Shown here: piece by piece, positions 35,403 to 45,581 of the stretch
Numbering within the stretch: the first letter of the stretch is position 1
Layout: every line of letters starts with the position of its first letter
From: Acephala macrosclerotiorum
Lineage: Eukaryota; Ascomycota; Leotiomycetes; Helotiales; Mollisiaceae
DNA: 64,000 bases
Direction of reading: 5' to 3'
Assembly: GCA_014904845.1 (NCBI GenBank)
Contig: MU119220.1
Coordinates: 1-64,000, forward strand
Position numbers and translations under genes: made by a program
Notes under the pieces: generated by a model
Database searches by the model: none
What the model was told of the DNA's origin: nothing
Seen by the model: the letters and a program-made list of their open reading frames with translations, nothing else

Positions 35403-36941
35403 AGGACACTTACAGGAATTAACTCTAGGGATCATCCTTGCCACAATAGCAGCATTGCTAACTCCCGTCTCGAGCATCTGAGCCTCGTCGATGCACACTC
35501 GCCACCATGATAACATCATCAACGGTGATTTGGGTCTCGGATATTTCGACTCTCTGCGAAGTGATTTCTCTGGATTGAGCTGGGTGAAATGAATCTCGGC
35601 AGCGAGCACTGAGTACGTGGAGATGACGATATCTGCCGTAATCAATTCATGCAAGAGTTCTTCGAGATTTAGAGAACTATGTCTTCGAATTCCTTCATAA
35701 TGGAAGGTCTTGAGTTCTGGCGCATGCCGGTGAATCTCGGAGATCCACTGTTGGAGAAGCGATGGAGGAGCGACGATGAGCGTGCCCTTTGTTGGTCGGA
35801 CATGTTGAGCAGTAAAAACGTCGTAGACTTGGTCCGGCTGATTTCTAGGCCTCTGATGAAGAGCAATCAACGAGATCATCTCGACGGTCTTCCCCAGGCC
35901 CATTTCCTCAGCAAGAAGGCCCCCTCTCAACTGCTGTTCGAAGTCCATGAAAGGCTTCAGATCACAGGTAACGAGCCCAAACAGATGCGATACATAACAA
36001 GGATTTCCAAGCGTATCTTCTGCTGATATGAAGGAAATGGGTAATTGAATTTGGCCGGAGCTTGTAGAATCTCTTACTCGACCATCTCGAGACCATTCGA
36101 CTCCTTCCCTTCGCAAAAGCCATTGGACGGCTCGTTTCTGGAATGGATATAGAGCTGTCTCAAGGCCTTCAACTGAAATGCTAGTGGCAAGATCATCATT
36201 TTTATCAGGGGCATGTACGCTTTGGTAGAAATCTTGAGGAGACCAATTCTCGCCCTTCGTAACCGTAGAATCTGGAAAGTATTTCTCCAAGACACTGCAA
36301 AGACCAGCCGTCCGGGCGCTCGCTTGTGTCATATGGTAGGGATCGATTGTAGTATTCCATTTGACCGTAAATGTGAAACGTAAATTGTCACCTCCATCTC
36401 TGCGGTCCAATGAAACATCGATTTCTGTCCACAATCGCCCTTGAGTTTTCGCCCACCTCTTCGAATCTCTATTCACGAGCAGGGCGATGTGCACATCCTC
36501 GAGCTCTTCCTTGGGTGGCAAGATAGCATGAAATATGATGTTTTTCGCGTCGTCCATAACTCCAATGTACTCTGGCGGACCATAGCGATTCCAGTGAACA
36601 TATAGGGGAATATTCGTCCTCGCGATCGGTGTTTGAAGCTCAACAAGTCTTGATCCTACAAGCGGGACATCCCAGTAAGACTTCTTGACCACGATATGCT
36701 CGAGTTCTGCTTCCTTGCTCCCAGAGTTGTTCGACCTAGCGGAGGTCTTTTGTCGTTTTTTCGGAGGTTCGAGTGGCGCATTCGTTTGGCAGATATAGTC
36801 GATCAGATGGTCCGAAAGTTCGCGCGAAGTGAAGGGGGTAGCAGTCTTTGAGCTGGGCGTTGATACGGAAGTCGAGGTATCTGTATTGAGATTGATTCTT
36901 ATTGCCCCTCGACCCCTCCGTGCTATTACTTTTCGACCCAT
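31829..36941 (-). CDS. SNF2-family ATPase with RING finger (Irc20/SHPRH type)
   Basis: DNA-dependent ATPase joined to a ubiquitin-ligase RING. Seven exons (36941-35414, 35238-34283, 34229-33936, 33774-33685, 33630-33322, 33273-33012, 32856-31829) join in frame to 1488 residues. The order is a basic N-terminus, SNF2 lobe 1 with LLAEEMGLGKT (Walker A, about 345) and IDEAQ (Walker B, about 487), WCVTGTPVRKDV across the exon 1-2 join, a long helical insert, RING CVICRESFEVGA...CGHQYCKECI...CPVCKKK spanning an exon join, and lobe 2 with SIIYSQF and ARVDRIGQ. The RING inside the helicase core is diagnostic for yeast Irc20 and human SHPRH. Those act in DNA damage tolerance by modifying PCNA or SUMO conjugates; a similar nuclear role is inferred. 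Three introns are unusually long (155, 161, 175 nt). Confidence 0.9.
33775..33935 (-). other. Introner-like intron (copy 1) in the SNF2-RING gene
   Basis: 161-nt intron, GTGAGT donor, GACAG acceptor. On the minus strand its last about 60 nt (TGCTCTTGAA, ATACAGA, GCAGT, a CTGAT branch-like site, TCCGAG, TTGATG) match the last about 60 nt of the intron at 35239-35413. I count about 40 identical positions of 52. Ordinary introns of this gene are 48-53 nt. Confidence 0.65.
35239..35413 (-). other. Introner-like intron (copy 2) in the SNF2-RING gene
   Basis: 175-nt intron with GTAAGT donor and AACAG acceptor. It shares its 3' part with the intron at 33775-33935, including the branch-site region (CTAAC here, CTGAT there). 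A 35-nt homopolymer lies close to the donor. Confidence 0.65.
35367..35401. repeat. 35-nt G homopolymer (C on the gene strand)
   Basis: An unbroken run of 35 G on the plus strand. It starts about 12 nt inside the intron from the GTAAGT donor on the gene strand, where it reads as poly-C. The true length may differ because homopolymers are hard to sequence. Confidence 0.9.
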
Positions 36942-37403
36942 ATTATTTTCTGACTTGCAAAATGCGAAGTCGGAAGGGAACAAAGTTATCGTAACGGATC
37001 CAGAGTAGTTCTGGTCATGTCTTGGATGGGCGCGTCGAAGTAGAACGAACGGGTTTCATATAAGGAGACGAGATGTAAAGAAGAGAGGAAGAGGGCAGCA
37101 GGCAGGAGCTGGAGCTCGACTTGCGATAAGACCTTATCTTAGCTTCGTGCTAACAATCACTAGCGTGGTAGCCTTGCTGCCTTATCAACGCTACATCCGA
37201 GATCAAAATGTTCTCGCGAGTTCACGACGACGACATCTCAATGCACCATCTCCCAATCTAATAGAGGCTCTCGCTCCATCTCACAGGGGTTATATACTAA
37301 AAAACCCCCCTTTGAGCCAGATCGGCCTCTTTATCACGCGTAGTAAGATACCCATAAACTTTCCAAAATGCATCGCTAACTCGAGCTGCAGACATCCTAC
37401 AAT
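36942..37403. other. Divergent promoter region
   Basis: Upstream of the SNF2-RING gene (minus) and mS41 (plus). Nothing specific recognised. Confidence 0.55.
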
Positions 37404-38102
37404 ATGATTGTCAAATCTGTGCATCTTCGGCCCATTCCTTCCTTTCTCTTACCTTTCACGCAATCAACGGCAGCGACACAGACACGATGTCTCCATCAAC
37501 GAGTTCGAGCTAAGGCAATACCCTCACCCACACCATTTGTCCCAAATACCCAAACTTTTCTCACCCTGATTGGCCGAAACTTGTCACAGCATGCGTCGAA
37601 AATACCTTCGTGGAGAGCGCTATTCTCTCTATCATCAGAGCAATTGAAAGAACTGGGCATCGATCCCCCACGAAGTCGACGGTACTTATTACGGTGGCGA
37701 GAGAAATTTCGAAACAGACAATTTGGCATTGGAGGGGATTTCAAGTTCGTCAAAGATGGCGTTGCAGAGCTGCGCGTGGCAGAGATCCCAGTATCAGGCC
37801 ACAGTGCCGCAACTGCCACATTGTCCCCGGGGAAACGCAAGGTTGTGGTGAATGTGGCTGCAGGAGGCAGTGCTTCAGGAAATATGTTGGAGAAGTTTGT
37901 GCCAGTCAAGGGCATAAAAATCAAGGGTGCACACACCATCGTGGGGCCACATGTGCAACCAGTGAAGGGAGGAAACGGTGCCAGGATCGTGATCAAAGAA
38001 GGGCTATGGGAGGAACGCAGAGGACACAAGATCGATGGAGGAGAGAGACGTCAAGCTGAGGTGCGTGCGAAGAAGAGAGGAGAAGAGAAGCGTGCGAGAT
38101 AA
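37404..38102 (+). CDS. Mitochondrial small ribosomal subunit protein mS41 (Fyv4, IGR motif)
   Basis: Single exon, 232 residues. The N-terminus is basic and Ser/Thr-rich with no acids (MIVKSVHLRPIPSFLLPF...), as expected for a mitochondrial presequence. The IGR domain follows at about residues 50-100: FLTLIGRNLSQHASKIPSW, LKELGIDPPRSRRYLLRWRE. This is the signature of Fyv4/mS41, a protein of the small mitoribosomal subunit. The C-terminal half is Gly/Lys-rich, ending in a very basic helix, as in filamentous-fungal orthologues. Intact. Confidence 0.88.
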   Translation: MIVKSVHLRPIPSFLLPFTQSTAATQTRCLHQRVRAKAIPSPTPFVPNTQTFLTLIGRNLSQHASKIPSWRALFSLSSEQLKELGIDPPRSRRYLLRWREKFRNRQFGIGGDFKFVKDGVAELRVAEIPVSGHSAATATLSPGKRKVVVNVAAGGSASGNMLEKFVPVKGIKIKGAHTIVGPHVQPVKGGNGARIVIKEGLWEERRGHKIDGGERRQAEVRAKKRGEEKRAR

Positions 38103-39854
38103 ACGCACTCGGCTCGTCTGCCAGATACCGTTAATGTAAGATATATTGGGGCTATGCCTTTGGCTTATTGGGACTTGGAGTGGCTCTGCTTAGTGCTACA
38201 TGAACTTTTACCCTCAAATCATAGGGCTTCTATGTTGACTTCCATCGAGCTTCGAGAAGGATTTGAATATAAGGCTGTAGATCATGTACAACTAAACCAA
38301 TTGAGCGTGTTCGTAAAGCGACGTCTACGCCCGCCTAGTTGGGCCAAGGCCATTGACCAATCACTCTTGCACCCGTCGGCTTCCGTTCTAGAGGCTGTGT
38401 ATTGACGTTGGAGGTCAGATGCCATGGATGATGCTTGGTGCGACTTTGAACCGGAGGCATAAATTCGCCGTCGACTCATCTCCCGTTGTTGGCCGAAATG
38501 CCTCAGTCACAAACCATCCAGCAATCTAGCTTAACCCAGAAATCTGACATCCCTTGTTCCATGCGGGAGCGGAAGATTATCTGACCTGGTCTCCCAGAGT
38601 TTCCCCGGAACGTACAGCCTCCTTTCGTATCTGTGAATCATAATTCTTCCCACACAATTAAGAAACCAAAGCAGTTAGGAAACTAAAGTTCTGCTGTTAA
38701 GCTTCACGCCTCGGTGCAACTATGCCCGCTTCTTACTTCTGCTCAGCCCGCGGCATAGGGCATCTCATCAGGCAGAGACAGGACTCTGCCATACGTTTAC
38801 CAGTCGCAAGCCCCGACGCGACAACATAACCTCAGAGCACACATCTGATTAGCAACCTCTCCGAGTGATGATGTGGGCCTGGGCAGGCTGCAAGTTGCTC
38901 CTCGGTTCGAAGAGTCTGTTCTGCATATCCGTGTGGAACTCCGTCCGATATTTGACCTGATGGAGTTTTGGCTTGAGGCCCGACCGCTAGCAAGTATGCG
39001 TCATCTCCCGGATGACACACTCGATCACTCTGAAGGCGCTCCAAAAGACTCATCTTCTGCATGGTGGGATGGTGTTCTCGATGCGTGGGACCGCTGGCCG
39101 AAGAGGGCTGCCTAGTCGAGGTGCCGTTTTGAGACCACACCCCGGTCTATATGCAGGAACCAGACCGGTGGCAGACGCTCTTGAGCATCTCTTCTGCCTG
39201 GATTTCGAGTTCCTTGATCTACCCCGACGTCAAGATAGTGTTACTGAAGGATCCGGCACTACCTTCAACCTAAAATTGGCCCTGCGCGCCATTAACATGG
39301 ATTCTCGGATTCCACCCGTATTCTAGGAAGATTCAGGCATTCGTGGTCACATGTATGTCTCTGCCAATCATACACCCACGGTCGTTTATTCTCAATGAGG
39401 CATTGAGGCTGCCTTAAGCCAGGTAGGGTTCGGAATGGGTTTTACTTATTGAAAGAGCTGCAAACTGCGTCACGTTTACTCGCGGCTGTCACACTCTAAA
39501 CTCCTTTGGAGGCAGTGCCTGTGCTGCAGTTGGAGTTGTGATATACATACACCGTTTCATCTCATTTGCCAATGGCTTATATACCTATCCCATCTCTCTT
39601 CCAATTGTTGTCAAATCCCATCACACATCCATACATGCAGACAGAGGGCTGTGTCCTATGCTATATAGACTCCAGCCCCATTGAACATTTCCATACTAGA
39701 TTTGCTCCATGTTAGTGGAGCCACTTCCAGCAAACATACAATTGAGTTAGTGTTATTACTCATTCGCATTGTCTCTTGTTGTATTCGAATGCTTCCTACG
39801 CTCCTTTTGCAATTGCATATACACGACCGACCCTACATTCCTTCCTTGAAGTAG
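38103..39854. other. Intergenic, no gene recognised
   Basis: About 1.75 kb between mS41 and the bZIP gene. Frames of up to about 100 codons lie on both strands, without motifs or good splice joins. No repeats noticed. Confidence 0.55.
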
Positions 39855-40614
39855 ATGTCAGTACTTTCTTTCCCAAAGCTGCCAGATACTGGGCTAATGC
39901 TGTGCAAGGGACGCTCAGACCGATGAGAACAAGCCCATCGACCCACCAGCAGAAGAGAAACCAGCACTCGATATCCCTCGAATCACAATTGACGATACTG
40001 ATCAAAATCGAATTGTTCAGTACGACTCTGCTTCCTCCACAGAAACAGAGATGTCCTCGTCGCACCGCTCTTCTCATCACTCCTCTACAAAAGGCAAACA
40101 TTCTTCTTCTGCAAAAGGCAAATCCAAGAAGGACGATTGGTCTGAGATCACAGACCCTGAAGAGAGAAGACGCGTTCAGAATCGAATTGCTCAGAGAAAG
40201 TTCCGTTAGTTACCTCATTCTCTTCCTGTCTGCGCTTGTTGACCCATTGGAACAGGAGACAAAGCCAAAGAAGCCAAGGAACGTCAAGAGCGAGATGCCA
40301 ACGACCGCGCACATGCGGGACACTCGTATCACACACCCGACCCAAGCGAGATGGCACCAGATGAGGAGCTCTCAGGGCTTCCCTGGGGTGGGATGTCGTT
40401 GAAGCATGTGGTTTCCAAGGGCAAAGCTAGAGAAGAAGAGTCAAGGCGGGGATCACGAACACACGAAGACAGAGGGAGCTACGATGCTCAGACACCTGTC
40501 TACGACGACCGAGACGCCTATTACGAAGGAGATGCCACATATTACGAAGATACGGATCCGGCTTACTATGACTATGGGAGTGGGGGTAGTGGTCATGGAG
40601 GTAGTTCTCGCTGA
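39855..40614 (+). CDS. Small bZIP-type protein with a basic region but no clear zipper
   Basis: Three exons: 39855-39860 (ATG TCA only), 39919-40204 and 40256-40614, giving 216 residues. The basic region reads DPEERRRVQNRIAQRKFR, matching the N-x-x-A-Q-x-x-F-R pattern of fungal Yap-type bZIP proteins; its last Arg is split by intron 2. What follows (DKAKEAKERQERDANDRAHA) is charged and helical but has no leucine every seventh residue, so dimerisation would need another mode. The N-terminal part is acidic, then Ser/Lys-rich; the C-terminal part is rich in Asp, Tyr and Gly. The six-base first exon is inferred: the frame upstream of 39919 is closed by TAA, and this ATG-plus-donor pair keeps the frame. 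Confidence 0.72.
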
Positions 40615-41880
40615 TTGCTTTCCTGCTGCTCCATTTACTACTGTGAGCTATGCAGGAAGAGCCCACTCGAGGTCAATGCTGACTTCTCTTCTAGTATATC
40701 CGAGAGAGCTTTTGTTCGCCTAATGTCTACGATTTGACGATACCACGAATGTTCTGCTACCTCTGCTCTTTTTCTAGGCTTGCTTTTGGGTCTGACGATA
40801 GATTTTCTGCTTTTTCTCTTGCAGCAAAATAGCAAGAGTCAGGCAGATTCTTCCGCAGACATAACATAATTCTCTGCTATAAAGGACATGGGTATCGGGA
40901 TTCACTTTCTTCTCTTCTAATTACCATAAGCATCGGGCTTTCCTGCATAGAATCTGCTTTTTGGAGTCATCATCTTGCTGTGGTATTCCCTCAGCTGCTT
41001 ACGTTTCTGTGTTCGTATTTCAACCAATGTTCAGCTTTATATGTATTATTAAGATTCCCAAACTCTGTCAAGATCTAGAATACACAATAATAGTCACACC
41101 TCGTCACCAGATGCCTCAATTCCGTGACCGGGTATAAGAATGGGAATGGCTTTACGGCGTCGTGTGCAGGGCGTGCCACGGTGCGTGGGGAAACCCCTCC
41201 ACCACACCTTAAATCCTTAGACCCTCAAATTTCCGTAGACCCCCAAAAAAGATTCCGGCTTCTGTCATACCCCTCTTCCAACGACATCTGACAAGGGAAG
41301 ATCATGGACTGCTTGGTAATTGTGCAGCCTCGGCGACAAGGTTGGTGGTACTCGGTAAGACCAGAGGATGAAGGAGCAAGCCACTTACAAGGCTTTAGAG
41401 CCTCTCAGAGTATGACGCAGAAATCCAAGAACTGTGGCTTGACTCGTTCTTGATGTTAATGGTCAGATAGAGACGGAAATGGACGGTTAGACTTCAACGC
41501 TAGGCACGGAAATAGATCTTGATGAAAGATCAACATACATGGCATTAGGGTCGATGGATGACTCTTGAGAAGAGGAGGATGTTCAAGTCACCAGATGTCC
41601 CAGGTTATCTTGGCGACGACGGGACGGAGTGGAGAGGAGAGAGGATGTAGTCGGCCCCACTTAGGTAACCCTATAAGGTTAGAGTAGAACCTAAAATAAA
41701 TTCCCTGCAATCCATGGATCGCGACACAGCATCACTATCTAACCTCTGGAATTCGCGGGCTACGAGCAGGACTGCCTACTGCGGTCCATTCAACAATTCG
41801 AGAGAAAATTCACTTGACTGGCTGATATCTGACAGCGATAAGCAAACATTCTTTGTCAGGGGTCTGGATGAATTGGTCAA
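40615..41880. other. Intergenic, no gene recognised
   Basis: About 1.27 kb between the bZIP and IES1 genes. No motif-bearing frames. CT-rich near 40800-40830. Confidence 0.55.
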
Positions 41881-44089
41881 ATGGTGATGGCCACGGACTT
41901 TGAGCGCTCTCCAGGCGGCTCCACGATCGCAAATTCGGAATTAGATGAGCAGATAACGCATCCGTCCTCACCAACTCGAGCAGACCCAAGAAGTTCCCTA
42001 CAACACGTCCTCGAAGAACCCATACCACGAAAGAATACACCATCAGGACCCCGGCGGAAGCGCGAAATTATGGAAGACGATGAAATGAAAACACCTGGTG
42101 GGATGGCCACAGAAGCTCCTGCCAAACCCAGTACGTCGCGGAAACGAAAAGAACCCGCACAGGGCGCAAATAACCCTGCGTATGCGAACAAAGTCAAGCA
42201 TCTCAAGAAGGATGACGGAGAGCCGCTATGGCGAAGGGATATTCAGTACGACTTCCTCAAAGATGTTTTCGAAAACAAGCAAAGAGTGTTCACGAATAGT
42301 TACGAGCCGGACAAACCGCAGCAGAGTTTTGCCGACTTGTACATCGATACTATGGCTAGGAGTAGCAAGACGAGCAAGATCCTGCGAGACAAGCTGTTGA
42401 CTGAGCACGAGCCCGCGAAGAACATGGCTATGGTCTGTCTGTTGGTCAATCTGGGTCGCATGAACACTACTTTGAACTGTAAGTACCGACAGCATATCTT
42501 GAGAAATATGCTAATGCATTATAGTCTTCCCAGAAATGCGAGCACAACTTCGAACATATCATGCTATTCCCTCACTGCAAGCACATCAAGACCCGAATTC
42601 CTACAAGCAACTGCAAGACGCTCCGCGACTCAAGTCAATTCTGAAGGGGGCATCTGAAGATCGGCCAGAGCCGAATTCTCTCGATAAGATCAAGTCTCGG
42701 GATATCCCAAGAACCAACCCTGTGAACTTGATTTTCGTTCTTGCTCAATATGCTCCCAAGGTCACAGAGTTACATTTCCCTCGGAGCAACGATTTCTACG
42801 ATCTCATTATGGCCGAAAACTTGTCCAGCCCCTCAAGGGCCCGAGCTTTTCTGTGGTTGATGTGGTTCTACTTGGAGTCTGATTTCACTGAGGAAGGCGC
42901 CGATGAGAACCCGTTCGGGCCTGGCGTCGACTATAACACGGATGTCAGAAATCAAGGAGTGCCTAGATTCGATATCCTGTCCGAGGAAGAGCAAGCTGCA
43001 GAAAATGAGGACACACAGGAAGAGAAAGAATATGGATACGCCAAGATGAGAGAGAGAAAGAGAATCATCGAAGCCGATCAAATCGCCTTCCAGGCTGAAC
43101 ATGGCCCTCCAAAACGAGGTCCGAAGCCCAAGCTCCACTTGCCTCCAGATGATGGCGGACCAAGTCCAGCTACACTACTTGGCCGAATTAGACCGAAGTA
43201 CGAGGACTTAGGTGGAACCCCAGCCAATATGCTTAATCGCATCCGACCCAAGTATGAATCTGATCTAGACAGCAACCGCTCGACTCCGCCGCCTCGAACT
43301 CTTGGCGGCATGCGAATTCCGGTAAACTCTGCGCCGAAAGGCCGTGGAAATCCCTTGCTGAAGCAGATTATGGAGGGGTCGTCTCCTGTAGCTCATGGTG
43401 TAGAACCTATCATGCGACGCTCTCGACCTCTCACCGCACATCAAATCGCCGTGGAGCGGAACAGAAACCAACGTGTGGATTATATCCTGAGTCGGGGCCT
43501 GCGAAAAAAGCATCACCAAGCCAAGAAGCAGCGAAGACAGGATGGGGCGTTCTGGCGTGCTTGGCAGAGAAGCGAGAAGATGGTCGACCCATTTGAGGAT
43601 AGCGAGGACGAAGACAACCTACTCCGAGATCCGCTCCACTTTCGAGAACGTGGCTTTGGTGGGCTTGTACAGCTCGAAACCGAAGACGATGACTTCGGCG
43701 AGGAACTTGCAGCATACGCTGCCGCGTTCAGACGCATGGGTAGAAGACTTGAACGATGGGATAGCCAGAAGGATAGGAATCTGGGCGTGATCGGCACCAA
43801 TCGAGTTGCACAGAAGCCTGACGTAAGCAATGGCCATGAAGCCGGGAAGGATAACGATGAGACCGAGGACGAGCAGCCAAGGGAACAAGTCCAACAGCGA
43901 GGAACCAACAGCGATACTCGTATGGAGGACGAAGAAGACTTGGACGACATGGAGAAAGAAATCTTAGGCCTCGGTAGTGAAGCAGAAGGAGACGCCGATG
44001 AAGACTTAGATGATGTCGACAAAGCATTGCTCGGTCTTCAGGGAGATGAGACTGAGGAGGATGATAGTGACGGTATGGACGTCGACTAG
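41881..44089 (+). CDS. IES1: INO80 chromatin-remodelling complex subunit Ies1-like
   Basis: Two exons (41881-42478 and 42525-44089; 46-nt intron) join in frame to 720 residues. The core has a block seen in fungal Ies1 proteins: WRRDIQYDFLKDVF, then NPVNLIFVLAQYAPKVTELH and RARAFLWLMWFYLESDF with ENPFGPG. The flanks are basic, with many Arg/Lys-Pro patches, and the last 120 residues are strongly acidic (EDEEDLDDMEKE, DEDLDDVDKALLG). Ies1 is a fungus-specific accessory subunit of INO80, which slides and edits nucleosomes. A second in-frame ATG at 41887 could also be the start. Intact. Confidence 0.78.
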
Positions 44090-45581
44090 TGTGCTATTAT
44101 TAAAGGTTGAGCTCTGGTACCCGGTAAGCATGGCGTTTAGATATGGCGTTGAGATATGGCGGTGCTTTGGCTACATTATAGCCTCCAGGATGGCTCTGTA
44201 CATTACCATATTAGGGTCTTTGAGGAAGCAAGTGCCAAACGAGTTGTTGCGGCCCATCTACAAAAAAAACCTCTAAGAGTATTGTTGCTTATCCTTCTTG
44301 TTGCTTTGAACAAATAAATACTGAGCTACCAAAGTAACGATTCGAAGTTCCTGATAATGACTTAGTACCCTCTCCTGCTTTGCTCTGACTATGTTAAGAT
44401 CTAAAGCTTTGTCTCAAACCAGGCAGCCTTAACATTGGTAGCGGTGGATATTTCACATGAGATCTCATCAATACTCATAGTCAGGAACAAGGTAGCTCCC
44501 TCAATTTGGCGAAGATAATTCATTGTCCAACCACTGGCAGAACTTTGAAGTCATCATTTTTCAGGTGAGCAACTTCCTTCGACCTGGTTGGACTTTGTTG
44601 CTAATAGTCCATGTTCCTTACAATCCTAAACAAGCTCACTTCAACAACTTGTCTAACGTCTGGACTTCGAACAACTGTGATGGCCAATGTCTATCCTGCG
44701 TCCCGGACTCAGGAACTCGTTTGTTCATGGCACCCGTCTCATTCAACCCAAATTATCACAGCCTCGTTCTTCCTGCGACTAGCTCATCCGCTCCGCGGCT
44801 CGGCTATCTTTTTCTACGTCTTTCTCGATCTCGACTCCAAACAACTTACAACAATGTCCATCCTACACCTCTCACCTTGAACTTGCATGTTCATGGCACT
44901 CATCTCATTCACCACAAGTCATCACACCCTTGTTCTTCTTGCGGCTGGCCTTTTCGCTTCACAACTCGGAAGGCTCTTTCTACGTCTTCCTTCAATCTCA
45001 ACCTTAGACAACTTCAAACAAGGTCCATCTTACGCCTCTCAACTTGAACTCGCTTGTTCATGGCAGGCATCTGATTCACCTGAGACTGTCACAGCCTTGT
45101 TTCTACTGCGCTTAGCCCATCTACCCCTTAGATCGGCCACTTTTCCTACGTCTTCCTTTGATCTCGACTTCAACTATCCGCAAGATCACAACCTCGACAA
45201 CTTCTTTCCGCAACACAACTTACTTCTTCTCTATAAATTTGCGCACACGCTGCGGTCGGAAGTGCGCTGGGTCCCCACTGTACGGTATCCAGCGGCGCAC
45301 CTTTGACAATTCGGCAACAGGATCTCCCTACTTTGCGTTGCGGTTCCGCGTCGTTATCGACTCCACCCCCTCTGCTTTGCATCTCGCTTCTGCGTCATTA
45401 TCGACTCAAACACCCCTCCAATAGAGTGGCATCTTTCTCCTCCTTACATAGCACGCCCGTTCCTCCGATATCACCAGACTACACTTGACATCAACGGGTT
45501 GCCCTCTGCTGTGGAGCATCTATGCACTCTTTGCATCCATGATCCTAAGCTTTACATAAGCATCATTTGCTGGATAGCAGT
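44090..45581. other. Intergenic region holding a degenerate tandem repeat
   Basis: Between IES1 and the large orphan gene. It is pyrimidine-rich and largely made of the about 167-bp tandem repeats listed separately. A shorter imperfect duplication lies near 45340-45420 (two blocks sharing TTATCGACTC). Open frames across it differ between repeat copies and are not called. Confidence 0.6.
44650..45212. repeat. Tandem repeat, about 167-bp unit, three full copies plus one partial
   Basis: Units start at 44713, 44879 and 45046 (spacing 166 and 167). Each opens with GAACTYG(Y)WTGTTCATGGCA, keeps CATCTSATTCA, a CTTGTT...CTGCG block and CTACGTCTT near the middle, and ends in AACTT. A partial copy precedes at about 44650-44712 (AAACAACT, then CAATGTCYATCCTGC). 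Identity between units is moderate, so the array is old. A unit length that is not always a multiple of three argues against a coding repeat. Confidence 0.8.

Noticed and set aside
44523..45488. Several 60-170-codon frames over the tandem repeat
   Set aside because: Frames follow the pyrimidine-rich repeat, differ from unit to unit and lack a consistent product.
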